Shown: one piece after another, positions 11,248 through 22,929 of the stretch
Numbering within the stretch: position 1 is the stretch's first letter
Layout of the letters: every line of letters begins with the position of its first letter
Source: Branchiostoma floridae
Lineage: Eukaryota; Chordata; Leptocardii; Amphioxiformes; Branchiostomatidae
Direction: 5' to 3'
Length of the DNA: 64,000 nucleotides
Assembly (NCBI RefSeq): GCF_000003815.2
Contig: NC_049981.1
Location: 16,103,646 to 16,167,645, forward strand
The notes under the pieces: generated by a model
Seen by the model: only the letters and a program-made list of their open reading frames with translations
Databases searched by the model: none
Told to the model about the DNA's origin: nothing
Made by a program: the position numbers and the translations under genes

Positions 11248-12873
11248 ACCGGGCTGAAGTTAGCAGCCCATTTAGCAGCCGATTTTAGCAGCCGATTTTA
11301 GCAGCCGATTTTGACCTAGAGGAAAGGTAGCATCCGATTCGACTGCAAGTATTTTTATTTTTTTTTACGATTTAGCCCAATTGAACACATTTTTCAACGT
11401 TAGCGTTGACAAAAGTTATAAAATAGTATTTTTCCAACAATTTCAGTTTGTTATCGTTAAGTTGCAATTCTTAGTTTAGCAAATAACAGCAAAATTAAAA
11501 AAAACTCCAGCAGCGACACCTACCGGAGTGAGTGTACTTACGTAAAATCTGCTGCTATACGGCTTGTAGAGCGATATGCTACTTATCTAAACGTGGCCCG
11601 TGAACTTGTGAGGCCAATTTAGATAAATCATACCCTAACGTATTCAATACAAGTATCAAATCTTACGGGCCGGATTTAATTCATGAACTAGAGTGGAACT
11701 AACTGATAGGACATACGCAAGCAAGGGGGGGGGGGCATAAAATCGGCTGCTAAACTGCTTGTATTCCAATCTGCTGCTTATCTAAACGTAGCCCGTGAAC
11801 TTGTAAGTGTAATTCAGATAGCTTATACCCTAACGTATTCAATACAAGTATCAAATCTTACGGGCCGGATTTAATTAATGAACTAGAGCGATCTAATTGA
11901 TAAGAAATCGGCAAGCATAGGGGGCGCTAAAATCGGCTGCTATACTGCTTGTAGAGCAATCTGCTACTTATCTAAACGTGGCCCGTGAACGTGTAAGTGT
12001 AATTCAAATAGCTTATACCCTGACGTATTCAATACAAGTATCAAATCTTACGGGCCGGATTTAATTAATAGACTAGAGCGGAACTAACTGATAGGACATA
12101 CGCAAGCAGGGGGGGGGGGTGTGCGGAAAATCGGCTGCTATATGGCTTGTATTGCAATCTGCCGCTTATCTAACGTTGCCCGTAAACTTGTAAGTGCAAT
12201 TTAGATAGCTTATACCCTAACGTATTCTATACAAGAATCGAAACTTGCGGGCCGGATTTGATTAATGAACTAATTGAGTTGAAGCAGTTTCTACACTGAG
12301 CCAAGAGAGCGCAAAAATCTGCTGCTAAACTGCTTGTAGAGCAATCTACTGCTTATCTAAACGTTGCCCGTGAACTTGTAAGTGCAATTTAGATAGCCTA
12401 TACCCTAACATATTCAATACAAGTATCAAATCTTACGGGCCGGATTTAATTAATGAACTAGAGGGGAACTAACTAATGGGACATACGCAAGCAAGGGGGG
12501 GGGGTGAAATCGGCTGCTACACTGCTTGTAGAGCAATCTGCCGCTTATCTAAACGTTGCCCGTGAACTTGTAAGTGCAATTTAGATAGCTTATACCCTAA
12601 CGTATTCAATACAAGTATCGAAACTTACGGGCCGGATTTAATCAATGAACTAGAGCGATCTAATTGATAAGAAATCGGCAAGCATAGGTGGCGCTAAAAT
12701 CGGCTGCTATACGGCTTGTATACGTAGAGCAATCTGCTACTTATCTAAACGTTGCCCGTGAACTTGTAAGTGTAATTTAAATAGCTTATACCCTAACATA
12801 TTCAATACAAGTATCAAATCTTACGGGCCGGATTTAATTAATAAACTAGTGGGGAACTAACTGATAGGACCTA
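11248..12873. mobile_element. Satellite-bearing element, left arm (about 190-197-bp units)
   Basis: Begins ACCGGGCTGAAGTTAGCAGC, followed by three GCAGCCGATTTT repeats, about 200 bp of unique sequence, and then tandem units. The motif CGGGCCGGATTT lies at 11667, 11861, 12051, 12248, 12436, 12628 and 12825 (spacing 188-197 bp). The units are the reverse complement of those at 1-2744, with G-runs of 6 to 12 added. The arm runs into a gap at 12874. It starts ten bases after the last conserved P450 codon, so it interrupts that gene. Confidence 0.85.
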
Positions 12874-12973
12874 NNNNNNNNNNNNNNNNNNNNNNNNNNN
12901 NNNNNNNNNNNNNNNNNNNNNNNNNNNNNNNNNNNNNNNNNNNNNNNNNNNNNNNNNNNNNNNNNNNNNNNNN
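12874..12973. other. Assembly gap (100 N)
   Basis: Exactly 100 N, a conventional unknown-size gap, inside the satellite element and just before a segment present twice. Confidence 0.98.
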
Positions 12974-12985
12974 AGAACCTCCATT

Positions 12986-14121
12986 TTAGTCTCATGATGC
13001 CAATATATGACTTTCTTGTTTAGAAAGTCAAATATGTTTTGAAGGATTTTCTTTAGAAACAAACAGAATTTTTTTACGTGAAACGATAAAAGAGCAAACA
13101 TGATAAAATCCAGCTTTTAATGCCCCAAATGATGTATGTGCCAAAATCAACCGATCCAACGCAACCAATAAATTGGGGTCTTGAAGCAGTTCTAACGAGC
13201 ATTCCTATTGGATGTTCGGTTGTACTTCCCGACTTGCAATACACTTCGTTATCTACTAGTATTACCTTTGTATGGATCCACCTATCAAAGAATAGCAATA
13301 AAGCCTACTTAATGTACGTGTAGATACATTTAGCGTATTTAGCTTTTATATGTGCCTACATGATCACTTGACATGCCACCGATGTTGTGCTCTTGAACGC
13401 TACACGACTTTCTTCACTAGGCTCCACCCAGGTGTAAAAATGTTGGAAAGGTTTCAGTTGAGCTACGCCTCCTTACACAGTGGATAAAAACCCAATGCCT
13501 TCACGGCCTCAAAAAGGCTATGGGACTATATTTACCTTTGTTCGTTTAGTCGATGGGAAGTTGTAGGAACAAACTTGAGTGTTCTGTACTGTCTGTAGTA
13601 TGTGACGTTGTTTATAGCCTATTTGATTAAGGACGTGTTGTTTGTAGATCACTTGTGCTGTCAAAAACATGATTTTACCCGTCATACATACCTATATTGA
13701 TCTATATTATGTTTTAAAGAACTTTAAAAGTCATTAATAACTGGGGATTTGCATTCCTTGTATCACGTATGCGAGTCAAATAAAGATTGAGAGAGAATCA
13801 AGATTATCTCTGTGCTTGAGACCGCCAACGGTTTATCTGTGCTCTGAGCCAGTAGGGTCTACATGCCTTCTTAAGTTTCTCCGTGAGGCATAGCGAGCTA
13901 TTTCAAATCACTATGTTGCACTAGTACTCCTATGTTATTGCCAGGACCACCATGCAGACCCTCCATCTCCATCACCCTCAGCGGCCCTTCTACGGGCGAT
14001 TCTCTGGCAAATCACTCAATAGGCTCCATATGACAGCTGGGTTCCAGTCATCCATACACAGCGGTGACCCCTTCATCATGACGGACCTCTCGACCCCAGT
14101 GGTAATATGTCACTTCGTATT
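12986..14121. repeat. 1.1-kb duplicated segment, copy 1
   Basis: This matches 15365-16500 with a constant offset of 2379 bp and no difference that I could see, including the three short open frames in it. The similarity starts at TTAGTCTCATGATGCC and ends at CACTTCGTATT. It holds AATAAA (near 13780) and an open stretch at 13943-14100 that ends at GTGGTAATAT. I recognise no protein family. A copy this exact next to a gap could be an assembly duplication or a very recent one. Confidence 0.85.
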
Positions 14122-15104
14122 ACAGGGTATACAGGGTATAAGCTATCTAAATTGCACTTACAAGTTTACGGGCAACGTTAGATAAGCGGCAGATTGCAAT
14201 ACAAGCCATATAGCAGCCGATTTTCCGCACACCCCCCCCCCTGCTTGCGTATGTCCTATCAGTTAGTTCCGCTCTAGTCTATTAATTAAATCCGGCCCGT
14301 AAGATTTGATACTTGTATTGAATACGTCAGGGTATAAGCTATTTGAATTACACTTACACGTTCACGGGCCACGTTTAGATAAGTAGCAGATTGCTCTACA
14401 AGCAGTATAGCAGCCGATTTTAGCGCCCCCTATGCTTGCCGATTTCTTATCAATTAGATCGCTCTAGTTCATTAATTAAATCCGGCCCGTAGGATTTGAT
14501 ACTTGTATTGAATACGTAAGGGTATAAGCTATCTAAATTACACTTACAAGTTCACGGGCCACGTTTAGATAAGCAGCAGATTGGAATACAAGCAGTTTAG
14601 CAGCCGATTTTATGCCCCCCCCCCCTTGCTTGCGTATGTCCTATCAGTTAGTTCCACTCTAGTTCATGAATTAAATCCGGCCCGTAAGATTTGATACTTG
14701 TATTGAATACGTTAGGGTATGATTTATCTAAATTGGCCTCACAAGTTCACGGGCCACGTTTAGATAAGTAGCATATCGCTCTACAAGCCGTATAGCAGCA
14801 GATTTTACGTAAGTACACTCACTCCGGTAGGTGTCGCTGCTGGAGTTTTTTTTAATTTTGCTGTTATTTGCAAAACTAAGAATTGCGACTTAACGATAAC
14901 AAACTGAAATTGTTGGGAAAATACTATTTTATAACTTTTGCCAACGCTAACGTTGAAAAATGTGTTCAATTGGGCTAAATCGCAAAAAAAAAGAAAAATA
15001 TATGTAGTCGAATCGGATGCTACCTTTCCTCTAAGTCAAAATCGGCTGCTAAAATCGGCTGCTAAAATCGGCTGCTAAATGGGCTGCTAACTTCAGCCCG
15101 GTAC
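14122..15104. mobile_element. Satellite-bearing element, right arm (inverted copy)
   Basis: Near-perfect reverse complement of about 11248-12230, including the C-runs, the GCAGCCGATTTT repeats and the unique segment with CAACGTTAG / CTAACGTTG. It ends GCTAACTTCAGCCCGGT. Only a few substitutions separate the arms (for example GTAGGATTTG for GTAAGATTTG near 14490). The pair gives the whole element terminal inverted repeats of about 1 kb. Confidence 0.85.
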
Positions 15105-15364
15105 GAGCTATCCCACGAACTTAGTGTTCTTTTCTGGATTTGTTTATCACAGTATGTGGCTAAAGACTGTGGTCTTATCAATTTTGTCCTGAAAAAAAAA
15201 GGAGCCTAGTACCCATGCTGGTCCCAGCTCCCGCCCGCTCCTGTGCCGCTTCCCTGCCGTACTGTACGTGTATTCTACTGAGAAGCGATCAGAGGAATCA
15301 AGAGTAGAACGGATTCCAGACTAAAAAAGAGGCACAGATTCTATTACCAGTAGTAGTAGCTGTC

Positions 15365-16500
15365 TTAGTCTCATGATGCCAATATATGACTTTCTTGTTT
15401 AGAAAGTCAAATATGTTTTGAAGGATTTTCTTTAGAAACAAACAGAATTTTTTTACGTGAAACGATAAAAGAGCAAACATGATAAAATCCAGCTTTTAAT
15501 GCCCCAAATGATGTATGTGCCAAAATCAACCGATCCAACGCAACCAATAAATTGGGGTCTTGAAGCAGTTCTAACGAGCATTCCTATTGGATGTTCGGTT
15601 GTACTTCCCGACTTGCAATACACTTCGTTATCTACTAGTATTACCTTTGTATGGATCCACCTATCAAAGAATAGCAATAAAGCCTACTTAATGTACGTGT
15701 AGATACATTTAGCGTATTTAGCTTTTATATGTGCCTACATGATCACTTGACATGCCACCGATGTTGTGCTCTTGAACGCTACACGACTTTCTTCACTAGG
15801 CTCCACCCAGGTGTAAAAATGTTGGAAAGGTTTCAGTTGAGCTACGCCTCCTTACACAGTGGATAAAAACCCAATGCCTTCACGGCCTCAAAAAGGCTAT
15901 GGGACTATATTTACCTTTGTTCGTTTAGTCGATGGGAAGTTGTAGGAACAAACTTGAGTGTTCTGTACTGTCTGTAGTATGTGACGTTGTTTATAGCCTA
16001 TTTGATTAAGGACGTGTTGTTTGTAGATCACTTGTGCTGTCAAAAACATGATTTTACCCGTCATACATACCTATATTGATCTATATTATGTTTTAAAGAA
16101 CTTTAAAAGTCATTAATAACTGGGGATTTGCATTCCTTGTATCACGTATGCGAGTCAAATAAAGATTGAGAGAGAATCAAGATTATCTCTGTGCTTGAGA
16201 CCGCCAACGGTTTATCTGTGCTCTGAGCCAGTAGGGTCTACATGCCTTCTTAAGTTTCTCCGTGAGGCATAGCGAGCTATTTCAAATCACTATGTTGCAC
16301 TAGTACTCCTATGTTATTGCCAGGACCACCATGCAGACCCTCCATCTCCATCACCCTCAGCGGCCCTTCTACGGGCGATTCTCTGGCAAATCACTCAATA
16401 GGCTCCATATGACAGCTGGGTTCCAGTCATCCATACACAGCGGTGACCCCTTCATCATGACGGACCTCTCGACCCCAGTGGTAATATGTCACTTCGTATT
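15365..16500. repeat. 1.1-kb duplicated segment, copy 2
   Basis: Second copy of 12986-14121, outside the inverted element and separated from its right arm by about 260 bp (15105-15364) of unrelated sequence. After 16500 it continues into sequence not present after copy 1 (CAATCATTCAAAGGGG), so copy 2 is the better candidate for the original context. Confidence 0.85.
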
Positions 16501-19500
16501 CAATCATTCAAAGGGGCTGAGGAAAGTTTAGAACTCGTCAGTGCACCGTGGGTCGTCCCGAGGTCCCCTCCCTAAATGTGCACCCCCATGAGAACAGAGG
16601 GCGAAGCCTGACTGGTCCCAGCTGGAATTCTCTCAATACCTTACTAATCTCTACACTACTCTTCTCTGAAATGCTTCATCCTGGTGTAACCGTCACCGTG
16701 TCAAGGGTCGTCTGAAGAAACCAGGCTTTCTGGCATGTCACAACGTTAACAACGAACGAACTTTATCAGTGCTCGGCATTTACAAGGTACAATTTATGGC
16801 AATTACAAACTAATCAACACAATAATAGTCTTTTCTAGAAAAAAAGATTAACGATGGCCATGGGAAAATTGACGAAATGTTGCATTTCTTTCCTGACAAC
16901 GCTAGATTCGAGAAGGTCGACAACGCTTTAAGTTTAAATGATGAATGCCGGCAACGCTATACGCTAAATTCGGTAGGCCGGCAACACCCACCATCCGGGG
17001 GCATGCTATATCGGGGAAATATTGAAACCATGACCTTTTGAAACGCAATTTCTTGCATTATTGCTGACAGACTAAGCTAAGTTTAATGACATTTTTATCA
17101 ACAAAATTTCCTAGTATGCTAAGCTGTGTTTAATTAAATGTCTACTACTGTATTAAAAAAAAAAAAAACAGACAAGGTTATTTTTGTGGAGTGTCTGACC
17201 CCCTGTCACAACTCTAGGATACATTCAGGATCATTCTGCTACGCATAAAGCGAGGGTCAGACGGAGGCGGAGAGGGAAGGACGATCAAGATGTGATTAAG
17301 ATTGACTCCAGATGTTTTCTGCCATCCTGGTGTTACTCGCCAAGGTTGACCAACAACGATCTACAATCCCTCTGATGTCATTGATCATCTCATACGACGT
17401 ACTCACATCACAAAATTTCTAGTCAAAAATGGCCAAAAAAACAAACTAATATATTTTTGAAATGATCTATGAATAAGGTGTTGATGGGGCCCTGTGGGCA
17501 TATCTTCAATGCACTTCTGTACCAAATTTCAGGTCATTTGGTTTGAATACAAGGGCATAGGAGCCAATAATATGAATTTTTAGTCAAAAATGGCCGAAAC
17601 CCCCCCCCCCCCCAAATAATTCATTTTTAAAGAAATCTATGAAACAAATATATTGGGTCCTGTGGTCATATGTCCATTGCACCTCTGTACCTAATTCCAG
17701 GTCATTAAGCTGTAATACCAGGGCACAGGGGCCCAAAATATATATTTTTTGGTCTAGAAATGACAAAAAAAAAAAACATTTAGGTGGTAGATAGCTTTTA
17801 GCGTCATGACAAAGTGGGGCAAGTTTGTGTTTCAGCCCCCTAACATTTAACTGCGAAACTAGTTGTTAAGACACTCCAAAGAGGATAACTGCAGAAAGGA
17901 ACGATGGATTGCCATCATTTTAGGCATGCAGGTAGCTTAGGCAAAGATATTCATAATGATATACATGTTATGGGTTTAATGTGCATAATTAAAGAGGAAA
18001 TTGTATCATATCATTGTTGTCAATAACTGATAGGTGGAGCATAAGCATATACCAAGTATGCAAATTAGGATCAGATTTGTATAATATATACATGTCTACC
18101 TGGGTACCGAGGGTCGATTACGCTTTACGTGAAATGTACTGGCTTCGCTTTATATTTACGGCAAAATTTCCAGTCCTCACTGCAAATTAGTAATTGAATA
18201 GCTTCTCTACGAATTACGGGAAATCAAAAAGACCTTGCGGAAAAGAGCATGCAAAGTTGGAGACCCGACCCTCCTATAGCATTTCTCCGTTATAATAAAG
18301 TCTCTCTTTTGTAAAGCGATACAAATGTAATGACTTGATAACGTACAGGTTCATTTAGAGATTTGGGGCATAACATTTAATAGTCGATTGAAAATGTCTG
18401 TGCCCGTCTGTTGTCATGGGTGCGTCCTACATCAAGACGAATCTGCGGAGACAAAATGGGTCGCTAGTTTCTAGCTGACTCACTTTCACAAGTTTCCCGT
18501 CAGTGATGATGACAGCTGTTTATGTTTTTGTTTACGGCCCTGCTCTCAATTTCCTCCGGTCATAAGGTCATGTCGTGATTCCGCTGGCGGACGCCTCATT
18601 CTGCCCTGGCATGTGTTAGGTTTGAGACGTCTCTGTGGCTATGAGGTGAGGAACATAACGGTTTATACTTGTGAAGAAGGGAAGGGGAGGGGGGCGTGCG
18701 TGGGCGAAGTTCCAGGAAAGTTGTTCGTTTCAGTTAGCAGCACGTTGGGTTAGGATCGGCATGATTATGGCTTGAACCAGAGACAGTCGTTACCTACTCG
18801 TTGGAAGTAAGAAACAGGGTTACCTTGTACATATCATATTTTAACTGGCACTGGCTGCATACTTGGATTTAATAGATGGCGGGATGGTACGTTTGTCATG
18901 TAACTGCTAGGTCAGGGTCGCTGTGTACACTACTGAGTACTGACTAGTAGGTACCGGTAGAATTACGCATTAGTGATAGTTGGGAAAGTCTGTCAGGATT
19001 TTCTGTGTATTGGGAAATGACTCCTGGGGGCTAACGATAACACACAGCAGTCCAATAGTTTTAAGAGACAAGGTCTTGCAAAAATGTTGTATGTAAATCC
19101 GGTTACGGACCTGAAAGAAGGGTAGCAAACTTTTCTCTTTTTTGTCCCCTTTTGTATAGATTTCGGCCGAAGTTATACAACAAATTAAATGAGTACAAGT
19201 TAGCATTGTAAAGCTGAAATACATGTACATATTAGGCACTTATATTTTCAACATTATATGTTGTAATTATACAGATATTCGCTGTACAAACGTAATTATA
19301 AAAGGGCAAAAAAGTACAAAGTTAACTACATAATCTTACATAAACTATTCAAAAACTATTTAACAGAGTGTGAAATACGGGAATTCAGTTTTGAATTTCG
19401 CCATTTTGATTTTTTGAAACTTTCATGTCCCCTTCAAAGTTTGCTCTAAATGGCACAGTTTCCGACAATTTCCTGTTTCTTCTCCTTTGTTTTGTGTTGT

Positions 19501-19999
19501 TTTGGTCTGTCATGTTTGACTCCCTGGAAGTGTAGTTGTAACGCTTCTGCCATCTCACCTCATGCTCTTAGATGAACCCTAGACCTCCCGAGGTCATTTG
19601 TCCTTCTCCAGTTACTGTACAGCCGGAGGATATGGAGTTGGAAGTAATTACCAGACTGACATTGTGCCCTCTTTCTGTCCACTACTGACTCTGTAATGAT
19701 AAATTGTGGCAAGACGGTTGTCAGGTCTGATTCTCTACTCCACAAGTTCCGGTTGGATGGGAGGTCGTTTAGTCCTTCTGCCGATTCCATGCTCTTCATT
19801 CTCAAGACTTTCTCCTTAGTTATGCACTGAGTACTATACCATTGAGGTCGACGATAAACAACGCAGAAACAACGGATACAAACGCCCGGAAATGAACCTT
19901 GAACTGATATTGTATATTCGCCTGTTCTCTACACTTACAAAATGGTTTCTGAGCATTTGGAAACTTTATTCATTTTCTGTGCGCAGTGCCATGTCCTAG
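16501..19999. other. Gene-poor stretch with repeats
   Basis: 17415-17760 holds two diverged copies of a unit of about 170 bp (TAGTCAAAAATGGCC ... CTCTGTACC-AAATT-CAGGTCATT). 17800-18090 matches the repeat family at 43437-43960 (GTCATGACAAAGTGGGGCAA, AAGACACTCCAAAGAGGATA). Runs of A (17155) and C (17600) occur. I find no exon with recognisable similarity; short open frames here lack splice or family support. Confidence 0.5.
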
Positions 20000-20086
20000 C
20001 AAGGAGATTTTAAAAGCTCCTTGGTCCTAGTAAGTATGAACTAGGTCGGCTGAGAGTGTCGTTATGTATAGTATACTAGTATTTAT

Positions 20087-20876
20087 GGGTTTACGGAAAA
20101 GCCTGGGCCCAGCAGGCTAGCCAGCAGACTTTTCTGAGCCCCTTTTGGGGCCCCAAGGCTATGAATGGGGGTTTGGCACCTAATGGATTTTTCAAAGCTA
20201 ACAGGGTAACGATAACTACTGCTGCTGCTGGGGGCATTGTACAGAAGGTAACTGTTTTTCACATTTGGTCACAGGGGGAGGCAGCAATGAACTACTAGCA
20301 TCCACAGTTATTTTACATATGAACACAATGTATTCTCTTTGGTTATTCTTCCAGTCAGGCCTACAGAAAGGATGGTTGGACCTCTTATGAAATTTCCTTG
20401 TAAAAAAACTGGGTCAGTGGTAACCCAAGGCAACACTTGGGACCCTAGGGTGGAGGCTGTTTGCCAAAACTTCAAATTTGAAACAGATGTCTCCACCATC
20501 AAGTGTCAGTGAGCATGGATGCAGGAATGGATGTATGTTATGTGTTTATATGTGTCAACTTGTATGTGAGGGGGATAGCCACTATAAGTATTGTAGGAAT
20601 GACTGGCAGTATAGTCAAAGGAAAAGTAAATGTACTAAACCTGGGAGTTCCTGTGGATGTTCATTGATTGTTCATTGCTGTAAACCAACCCCAATGCTCC
20701 ATGAATATGAGCAAACTGTTGCCTTCTTTCCAATGCACATTGCATGCACTGGAAATATCGGTTACCCAGTTTTAGGTTTAAAAAAATCCAATATGGGCCC
20801 AAACCCCATCCATAGCCTTGGGGCCCAAAAAGGGTGGCCTGGCTAGCCTGCTGGGCCCAGGCTTTTCCGTAAACCC
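20087..20876. mobile_element. 790-bp element with about 80-bp terminal inverted repeats
   Basis: The ends read GGGTTTACGGAAAAGCCTGG and its exact complement CCAGGCTTTTCCGTAAACCC; similarity continues inward for about 80 bp through GCCCAGCAGGCTAGCC and GGGGCCCCAAGGCTATG. The flanks (TATGTATAGTATA on the left, TATCACAAGAT on the right) are nearly contiguous in a related sequence at 24400-24425, which acts as an empty site. No convincing coding frame. Confidence 0.8.
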
Positions 20877-20935
20877 AGTTTTATCACAAGATGTGAGCGG
20901 TGTGTAGGGCATGGGGTTAAGGTGAAGTGATTTGA

Positions 20936-21172
20936 GAGGGCTTACTTATCAAACAGAAAAACAATTTAAGGCAAAGCTAAACAAAACAAAAAGAAGGAGA
21001 TTGTGGGAAATTGTGGCAATGTCAAAGCAAAGTTGGGGAGGGTGCTGATGATTTTATCTCCTGAGGTTTTCTTGGAGTTTCGCCAAATAACACTCCAAAT
21101 TGGAATATTTCGCCTAACAACACTCTAAAGTTGTGGTCTGCAGTTTGAGACAAATATTTGGCTATGCTGATT
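20936..21172. repeat. Upstream copy of the zinc-finger gene 3' flank
   Basis: Closely similar to 24420-24660 (GAGAGGGCTTACTTAT, AAGAAGGAGATTGTGGGAAA, GTTTTCTTGGAGTTTCGCC), continuing leftwards, across the inserted element, to 20041-20086, which matches 24380-24412. The copy in the 24-kb region begins right after the zinc-finger stop codon, so this stretch looks like the tail of a lost tandem copy of that gene. Confidence 0.7.
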
Positions 21173-21725
21173 GGATACAAGTGTTAATGATTGAGCGTAC
21201 ACTTTCGTATCAAGCGTCAATCAATTTCTCCTAAAAAAATATGAGTCTTTGGAAATTTCTCAGTATCTGGGATGAATATAGGGGTATGATTTATGGCGCC
21301 TTGTCGTAATGGTACATCTGGGTCGTATATCCAAACTCCAAGCAGAGATTGAAGGGAGAGGTCGTTGGTGCTCGTTTTCTGATATATCGTCTGTCAGATG
21401 ACTGTCGAAGGGGGCAATAACGTTGAGGGGGAGGGGCACAAGCCTTCATACTTCGAGCGCAGTCAACCGTTTTCATTCCACGCTCAAATTGGATGCAGAG
21501 TTAAGTAATGCGAAATTGACTGCTGGACTAACCGTAAATCAACGTCAGACTGCTAAATTTAACGTAATACGTAGCCGATACCATTCCGAGTACGACGGCA
21601 ATACGTAAAGTGATCGCCCATCAGAAAACAAATCCCACTCAGAAGAGGTTAATGACCTCTGATCTCCCGTCAACTTCCTGCTTGGAGAGAAGGCAACTGG
21701 GTCACCCGTCATACACCGTAGCGCT

Positions 21726-21918
21726 TACTCTCCAAGCAGAGGTTAGGCTCCGGCTTTTTTTTTAGTCGTTTTTATCGGGCTTTCTATTTTGTCATTTTTC
21801 TTGAAGTACGCCAGTTAGGTTTTGACACAGCAAGATATTAAAAAAAATTGAAAGCCCGATAAAAACGACTAAAAAAACGTTAAAAAACAGACGGAGCCTA
21901 ACCTCTGCTTGGAGAGTA
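21726..21918. mobile_element. 193-bp palindromic MITE with 9-bp target duplication
   Basis: Ends TACTCTCCAAGCAGAGGTTA and its complement, followed inwards by GGCTC and AGTCGTTTTTATCGGGCTTTC, also complementary, so most of the element folds into one hairpin with a loop of about 55 bp. The same 9 bases CGTAGCGCT stand at 21717-21725 and 21919-21927. Single ends of the same family occur at 6046 and 55390. Confidence 0.85.
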
Positions 21919-22929
21919 CGTAGCGCTTGTGTGGGTGGATCAGTTTGTCTGGAATGTACCTTCCCACTCAAGGGTTCCTCATCATAGAGAACTCTTAGAG
22001 TTCGTCATGGTCGCTGAAAACTCCTAATGAAGTCATGGCCCAGGGATGCATCTTTCTACTATAAAAGAGGAAATCTTCGCGGTGCGTTTAATTTCCTTCC
22101 CACCTATCCTATTGTTTCAACCGCGAACGTAACCCTCCATTTCCTTAACTTCCCACGAACATCCCCTTTTACAGTATGTTGTCGTTACTGTAACGATTAT
22201 TTTGGTAAGCCCGCGTGGCCGGGGTTTAATGGTCGCGAGGCACTTAAAGCAGAGAACACGTGGTCCATCCCTAGGCCCTATACAAGTATTTATTGACACA
22301 ACTAAAGCGAAGAGACTTCCACATGGTCTTCTATGACTATACATACAATCACCCTATGCATGTGTTTACGTATTTGTAAATAAGAGCCTAGTGATCATGA
22401 TTTGCATATACTGGGCACTATAGACGTATTGAATATATTCACAAGAATTGAAGAAGAGCGCTAGCAGTGAGAGTTGTCAATTCCACATTGCCATGTGGGT
22501 CTTTGTTGCCTTTTGTTCTAAAAGAAGTCCGAAACCTTTGTAACAATCTAACTGAGTTAGATAACAACTTAATTTGAACAATATCTAAACATTTGTTTAA
22601 CTTTCTAAAACAACATGTTAGAGACATTTCGAACGCTCAATGCATTATTTTACTTAAAGTATTTTCTAAGCTGCAACATAGATCTAGATTCAGCGTTTGT
22701 TATCACATGTTCCAACATGCTAGATCATTCTGTAAATTGGTCAGTTGACGGGGACAAACTTCGAGAACAATTTAGAAGTATTGTAATTGTTTCATTGAAA
22801 AGTGTTCAACTTGATAAAGAAATATCACATGAAAACCATTGAAATGACTTGGAATTGACCCTAATTCTCATTAATTCTTTTGATAGAATTTGTTCCTTCT
22901 GTTTTAGCACACTTATAAAGGAGGGAAAT

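Noticed and set aside
13120-13323. 67-residue frame, present again at 15499
   Set aside because: Its double occurrence reflects the duplicated DNA segment. There are no splice or family signals.
22849-22929. An N-terminal extension of the zinc-finger frame
   Set aside because: It begins at TTG and contains a likely splice acceptor at 22909; the first ATG is at 22930.
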